Part shown: piece by piece, positions 60,005 through 64,000 of the stretch
How positions within the stretch are numbered: position 1 is the stretch's first letter
How the letters are laid out: every line of letters begins with the position of its first letter
Assembly: GCF_022440845.1 (NCBI RefSeq)
Contig: NZ_JAKNTO010000001.1
Coordinates: 3,286,001 to 3,350,000 of the forward strand
Reading direction: 5' to 3'
From: Ruminococcus sp. OA3
GTDB taxonomy: Bacteria; Bacillota; Clostridia; Lachnospirales; Lachnospiraceae
DNA: 64,000 nucleotides
The notes under the pieces: generated by a model
Seen by the model: the letters and a program-made list of their open reading frames with translations, nothing else
Databases searched by the model: none
Told to the model about the DNA's origin: nothing
Made by a program: the position numbers and the translations under genes

Positions 60005-61789
60005 TTAATCAAAAGAAATATGCAGCTGCACTTTCCTCCCTTTCAAGTCCTCCAGCTTTTTCTTATCCTCCATGATTTTCATCAGGCCTTTCATGTCTGC
60101 AGGATCCAGGTGTTCTGTCCGGTAAGCAATGCTGTTCTCCAGCATCCGGCAGATCACATCCCACAGTGCCTGTGTACGCTGTGCATCATCCTGCAATGGA
60201 AATCGTGCGTTAAACACAGCCGCCACGGATTTTTGTTCCTCACTGTCCGAAAAGGCATTCAACAGCCTCGCCGGATTCACTTCTCCGTTCTGATGCTGTT
60301 CATACAGCATCCCTGCCACCGTGTGATACAGTGGCGTCGTAAAATCCTCAGGTGATATCCATTCGATAACTTCCTCAAAAATCCCTGGATATGTTACCAG
60401 CCAGGTAAGAAGCAGCTTCTGAGAAAGCTCATATCCACTTTCTTTCTCCTGTCTTCTGTGCTGTCCCGATTTTGGAGGCTCCGTCCGTGGGACCCCTGCT
60501 CCCTTCAGCGCCAGCCTTCCAACCAGACGCTGCAGCATATCGGGCTTCACCTGGTACTCCCTGGCGACAGCCTCCAGATAACTGGTGCGTTCAATCTCAT
60601 CTTCAAATTCCAGCAGCATTTTTGCAACACTGTGAAAGAAATCAGACTGTCCCTGCGGATCTTTCATATCAAACCCTCTGCTGTCTATCATAACCTGAAA
60701 CATAAAACCGTTTCGCCCATTCTCCAGACGTTCCTGAAATGCCCCGGCACCAGCTTCCTTGATAAATTCATCGGGATCCTTATACGGAGACAGGTCGATG
60801 ACTCTGGCCGATACCCCTGCTGCCCTCAGCAGCGGAATCGCCCGGAGCGCTGCTTTTTGTCCTGCCTCGTCACTGTCATACAAAAGCAAAACCTCGTTCG
60901 AATATCGTTTGATCAGGTTTGCCTGCTGTGCCGTAAGTGCCGTCCCCAGCGAGGCGACCGCATTGTCAAATCCAGCCTGATGCATAGCGATCACATCCAT
61001 ATATCCCTCGCAGATAATGAGATTTTTCTTCCTGGCTGTCCTTGCAATATTCAGTCCGTACAGATTTCTGCTCTTGTCAAAAATGAGTGTTTCCGGAGAA
61101 TTCAGATATTTAGGCTTTCCGTCTCCCATTACCCTGCCGCCAAATCCAATGACCCTGCTGCTGACGTCCATGATTGGAAACATTACACGGTTCCAGAACT
61201 TATCGTACATTCCTCTTTTTTCATCCGCCTGAAAAAGTCCGGATTTGCTGAGAACATCGTCCGTATACCCTTTACCCTTAATATACCGGTACAGGGAATC
61301 GCTGAATTTTGCAGAATAACCGAGCCCAAATTTCACGATTGTTTCATCCGACAGCTCCCGACCTCTAAGATAATGGTAAGCCTGTTCGCCCGCCTTATCT
61401 TTCAGCTGGTAGAAATAAAACTTTGCCGCCAGTTTATGTATCATCAGCAGCTGTGTCTTCAGGTCAGCCTGCTCCTTTGCTTCCTTTGAATACTCCTGAA
61501 CAGGAAGCTGTACTCCGGCTCGTTCTGCCAGAAATTTTACCGCCTCCGTAAAAGTAAAATTCTCATATTCCATAATAAAGGTATAAACATTCCCTCCGGC
61601 TCCGCAGCCGAAGCAGTAATACATCTGCTTGTCCGGACTGACCGAAAATGAAGGGGATTTTTCATTATGGAACGGGCAGAGTCCAAAATAAGAACTTCCT
61701 TTGCGTGTCAGTTTCACATAGCCGGAAATCACATCTACGATATCATTCCTCTGCCGAATCTCTTCAATTAAATCTTCTGAATAGCGCAT
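60005..61789 (-). CDS. dnaG: DNA primase
   Basis: The 594-residue enzyme makes RNA primers for replication. It starts with a CHC2 zinc site (Cys38, His41, Cys59, Cys62), then the catalytic core with EGYMDVIAMHQAG and LLYDSDEAGQKAALRAIP (TOPRIM), and a C-terminal helicase-binding region (about 430-590). AGGAGAG precedes the ATG. It lies between dgt and rpoD in the macromolecular synthesis operon. Confidence 0.97.
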   Translation of the reverse strand: MRYSEDLIEEIRQRNDIVDVISGYVKLTRKGSSYFGLCPFHNEKSPSFSVSPDKQMYYCFGCGAGGNVYTFIMEYENFTFTEAVKFLAERAGVQLPVQEYSKEAKEQADLKTQLLMIHKLAAKFYFYQLKDKAGEQAYHYLRGRELSDETIVKFGLGYSAKFSDSLYRYIKGKGYTDDVLSKSGLFQADEKRGMYDKFWNRVMFPIMDVSSRVIGFGGRVMGDGKPKYLNSPETLIFDKSRNLYGLNIARTARKKNLIICEGYMDVIAMHQAGFDNAVASLGTALTAQQANLIKRYSNEVLLLYDSDEAGQKAALRAIPLLRAAGVSARVIDLSPYKDPDEFIKEAGAGAFQERLENGRNGFMFQVMIDSRGFDMKDPQGQSDFFHSVAKMLLEFEDEIERTSYLEAVAREYQVKPDMLQRLVGRLALKGAGVPRTEPPKSGQHRRQEKESGYELSQKLLLTWLVTYPGIFEEVIEWISPEDFTTPLYHTVAGMLYEQHQNGEVNPARLLNAFSDSEEQKSVAAVFNARFPLQDDAQRTQALWDVICRMLENSIAYRTEHLDPADMKGLMKIMEDKKKLEDLKGRKVQLHISFD

Positions 61790-61804
61790 ATCCTCTCCTG
61801 CCTG

Positions 61805-62812
61805 TTATTCTACATCCCAGCCGTGCGGCACAAAGATTTCCTGAAATTTATCAATTGAATACTGATCAGACATTCCGGAAATATAGTCACATACGACACG
61901 CTCCAACGGCTCTCCCTGCATGATAAGATTCCGGTATTCCCCTGACATACTCAACGGATGCTCCCGGTAGTACAGATACAGCTCTGTCAGCATTCGCTTT
62001 GCCTTTTCCTCTTCTTTTTTTGCCACCGGACTTCTGTACACGTAAGTGAACATCAGAGAGCGCAGCGTCTTCATTGCATCCTCTTTATCCGGCGACATCA
62101 TGATTCTGTCTTTTCCATAACTGTTGATCACAATATCGTGAATCAGCGAATTGAGCCGCTCCCTTGTGGAGCCGCCGAGAACAACCCTGATCGTGATGGG
62201 AATATTATCCTCACTGATGATTCCGGCGCGTTCCGCATCATCCATATCGTGATGGATATAGGAAATCTTGTCACAGAGCCTCACGACCTGCCCTTCCAGC
62301 GTATTCGGTTTGCCCGCCGTTCTGTGATTCAAAATGCCGTCCCTCACCTCCCAGGTCAGGTTCAGGCCCTTTCCTTCCTTTTCCAGAAGTTCCACGACCC
62401 GGACACTCTGACGGTAATGTGCAAAACCCTCCGGACACACCGCATCAAGTGCAGCCTCCCCGGCATGCCCAAACGGTGTATGGCCCAGATCATGACCAAG
62501 TGCGATCGCCTCAACCAGGTCCTCATTCAGTTCCAGCGCCTTCGCGATTGTCCTCGCCGTCTGTGAAACCTCCAGCGTATGAGTCAACCGGGTCCGGTAA
62601 TGATCCCCCTGGGGTGCAAGAAATACCTGTGTCTTATCCTTCAGCCTGCGGAACGCCTTGGAGTGCAGAATACGGTCACGGTCTCTCTGATAGACGGTCC
62701 GAATGTCACATTCTGCCTCCGGCCTCTCACGTCCTTTCGACTCTCTGCTGTGAGATGCATAGGCACTGAGTTCCTTATATTCTTTTTCTTCAAAGATCTC
62801 CCGAATTGTCAT
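61805..62812 (-). CDS. dgt: dGTPase (deoxyguanosinetriphosphate triphosphohydrolase)
   Basis: The 335-residue HD-domain hydrolase removes triphosphate from dGTP. It has SKAFRRLKDKTQVFL, DHYRTRLTHTLEVSQTARTIA (first His of HD), GHDLGHTPFGHAGE (HD motif) and ISYIHHDMDDAE. The length is that of the short dNTPase form. GGAGGG precedes the ATG. It is the first gene of the operon with dnaG and rpoD. Confidence 0.95.
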   Translation of the reverse strand: MTIREIFEEKEYKELSAYASHSRESKGRERPEAECDIRTVYQRDRDRILHSKAFRRLKDKTQVFLAPQGDHYRTRLTHTLEVSQTARTIAKALELNEDLVEAIALGHDLGHTPFGHAGEAALDAVCPEGFAHYRQSVRVVELLEKEGKGLNLTWEVRDGILNHRTAGKPNTLEGQVVRLCDKISYIHHDMDDAERAGIISEDNIPITIRVVLGGSTRERLNSLIHDIVINSYGKDRIMMSPDKEDAMKTLRSLMFTYVYRSPVAKKEEEKAKRMLTELYLYYREHPLSMSGEYRNLIMQGEPLERVVCDYISGMSDQYSIDKFQEIFVPHGWDVE

Positions 62813-62936
62813 CGCAGCCCTCCATCGTAAATGACAAAATGTCTTCTATAAGTATTATTCTGCGCGAATCGGTGATTTCCTTTTTATTTTCTCAGGAAGT
62901 TAAATACAAAGTTTCATTGATTGACAGCATCCGCAC

Positions 62937-63635
62937 TCAAGTGCCGAGCATTCCTGCAACGACCGGCGCTGTGATCACCGTAAGAATACCGCTTACGACA
63001 ATCGCCAGAGAACTCATGGCTCCCTGTACCTCTCCCAGTTCCAGTGCCTTTGTCGTTCCAATGGCATGTGCAGACGCACCGAGGGCCAGTCCCTGAGCAA
63101 CTGGATTTTTAATATGGAACAGCCTGAACACAAGGCTGGCCACGATTGCCCCGATCACACCGGTGATGATCACTGCTGCTACCGTAACCGGCGAAATTCC
63201 TCCGATTTCTTCCGAAATTCCAATAGCGATCGCTGTCGTGATGGATTTTGGCAGCAAAGAACGGCACAGTGTCTCATCAATGCGCAGCATACTGCACATT
63301 CCAATCACCAGCAGCATTGTCGCTGCACAGCCCGCGATCAGTCCACAGGTGACTGCGATCCAGTACTCCCTGATAATGCGTATCTGACGGTACAAAGGCA
63401 GCGCCAGACAGACGGTTGCCGGTGTAAGCAGATACGTCAGATAGTCAGCACCGCGGTTGAAATCTTCATACGGGATATTCGCCGCACAGAGAATCGCGAT
63501 GATGATGATAATGGATATCAGCAGGGGATTAAAGATGCTGAACTTAAATTTTTGTTTAATCTTGACTCCTGCGAAATAAGTGATCAGGCTTAAAAAGAAA
63601 CCAAAATATACCGAGTCGGTAAATACACTGCTCAT
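62937..63635 (-). CDS. lrgB: LrgB/CidB family membrane protein
   Basis: The 232-residue protein is an integral membrane protein with about six hydrophobic stretches. It contains SITTAIAIGISEEIGGISPVTVAAVIITGVIGA and GASAHAIGTTKALELGEVQGAMSSLAI, the family's conserved parts. LrgAB-type pairs affect murein hydrolase activity and metabolite export (pyruvate or glycolate in related systems). The ATG at 63635 overlaps the lrgA stop by four bases. The longer frame starts in lrgA. Confidence 0.93.
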   Translation of the reverse strand: MSSVFTDSVYFGFFLSLITYFAGVKIKQKFKFSIFNPLLISIIIIIAILCAANIPYEDFNRGADYLTYLLTPATVCLALPLYRQIRIIREYWIAVTCGLIAGCAATMLLVIGMCSMLRIDETLCRSLLPKSITTAIAIGISEEIGGISPVTVAAVIITGVIGAIVASLVFRLFHIKNPVAQGLALGASAHAIGTTKALELGEVQGAMSSLAIVVSGILTVITAPVVAGMLGT

Positions 63636-63997
63636 CCTTTCTTCCTCCGTCTTCCTGTCAATGCCATCACGCCCTGGACAGTAGCCCCGGTGACTCCCAT
63701 GACGAGAACAGTGGTAAGCAGAACCACTGCTGTAAATGGCAGGATGCTGTCCGATATACTCGTATAGTGATCGATAATACCGACACCCGGCCCGATAAAC
63801 ATCACCGGCATGACAGCCAGCAGCCACTCAGCAGTCTCAGCGATCTGCTCTTCTCTGATTACATGGAGACACAGGCACAAAAATAAAAGTGCCATACCAT
63901 ATACGCTGGCGGGCACCGGCAGCGGTATCAGAATATGCAGCATTTCCCCGGCAAAGGTAATACTGCCAATGATCAGAATTTGCCGCAGATATTTCAT
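63632..63997 (-). CDS. lrgA: LrgA/CidA family holin-like protein
   Basis: The 121-residue protein has four membrane segments: LRQILIIGSITFAGEMLHILI, VPASVYGMALLFLCLCLHVI, WLLAVMPVMFIGPGVGII and ILPFTAVVLLTTVLVMGVTGATV, with PLPVPASVYGM as the conserved loop. It is the first gene of lrgAB. Its ATG lies three bases from the right edge, so promoter and ribosome site are outside the window. Confidence 0.92.
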   Translation of the reverse strand: MKYLRQILIIGSITFAGEMLHILIPLPVPASVYGMALLFLCLCLHVIREEQIAETAEWLLAVMPVMFIGPGVGIIDHYTSISDSILPFTAVVLLTTVLVMGVTGATVQGVMALTGRRRKKG

Positions 63998-64000
63998 GTT

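Noticed and set aside
1-64000. CRISPR arrays, insertion sequences, prophage genes and classical toxin-antitoxin pairs
   Set aside because: No regular repeat arrays, transposase, recombinase, phage structural gene or paired toxin-antitoxin genes could be recognised on either strand.

Overview
The window looks like a chromosomal segment of a gut-type clostridial Firmicute, most likely a Lachnospiraceae relative (Bacillota, Clostridia). Reasons: strong purine-rich ribosome sites (AGGAGG), SigA-type promoters with 17-base spacers, a class A RNase P RNA, a dgt-dnaG-rpoD-trmK-nif3 macromolecular synthesis operon, separate pyrB and pyrI, an [FeFe] hydrogenase, a glycyl-radical-type activase, DUF815, DUF3786, DUF4037 and DUF4125 proteins, and many flavodoxin/flavin enzymes. 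No phage, IS element, CRISPR array or conjugation gene was found. The genus cannot be fixed from the sequence alone.

Left edge to 4.8 kb: a TetR gene cut by the window edge with a 30-bp palindromic operator, an AT-rich segment with a secreted papain-like amidase/FN3 protein and a small membrane protein, a LURP-one/YxjI-type gene, and tRNA-Glu(CTC). A 38-nt exact copy of the 3' end of the YxjI-type gene lies 3.6 kb away, bracketing the AT-rich segment. 4.9-15 kb: HAD phosphatase, a two-gene [FeFe] hydrogenase operon, a Gfo/Idh/MocA oxidoreductase downstream of a CsoR-controlled copA-csoR-copZ copper operon, and a methyltransferase/acetyltransferase pair. 15-23 kb: a nine-gene redox operon (small protein, Fe-ADH, old-yellow-enzyme, flavin reductase, flavodoxin, papain-like protein, nitroreductase, lipoprotein aldo/keto reductase, aldo/keto reductase) divergent from a LysR regulator whose mRNA has a structured leader. 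23-28.8 kb: flavodoxins, TetR plus methyltransferase, SRAP, DUF3786, rpiA and two decayed genes.

28.9-39.3 kb is the most interesting part: a one-strand locus with a vWA protein, two transmembrane pseudokinases, a secreted CHAP-like amidase, two transmembrane Ser/Thr kinases and a large helical protein of unknown family. The kinases and pseudokinases form two matching pairs (one member with an N-terminal zinc ribbon, one without), which points to duplication of a two-kinase module followed by loss of catalysis in one copy, with the ectodomains kept. I know of no described system with this layout.

39.3-52 kb is mostly core metabolism: Cof-type HAD, PHP phosphatase, a folC-pheA-DUF815-ppx-ppk operon, pyrBI, a thioesterase, maf and RNase P RNA. 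52-55.6 kb holds a second uncharacterised set: TPR and DUF4037 divergent from a radical SAM activase and DUF4125. The right end is the dgt-dnaG-rpoD-trmK-nif3-nucleoside kinase operon, with lrgAB at the edge. Decayed genes (YxjI 3' end, 4Fe-4S protein, putative regulator C-terminus, Fic C-terminus) and small genes are listed separately. All functions are inferred from sequence; no searches were run.
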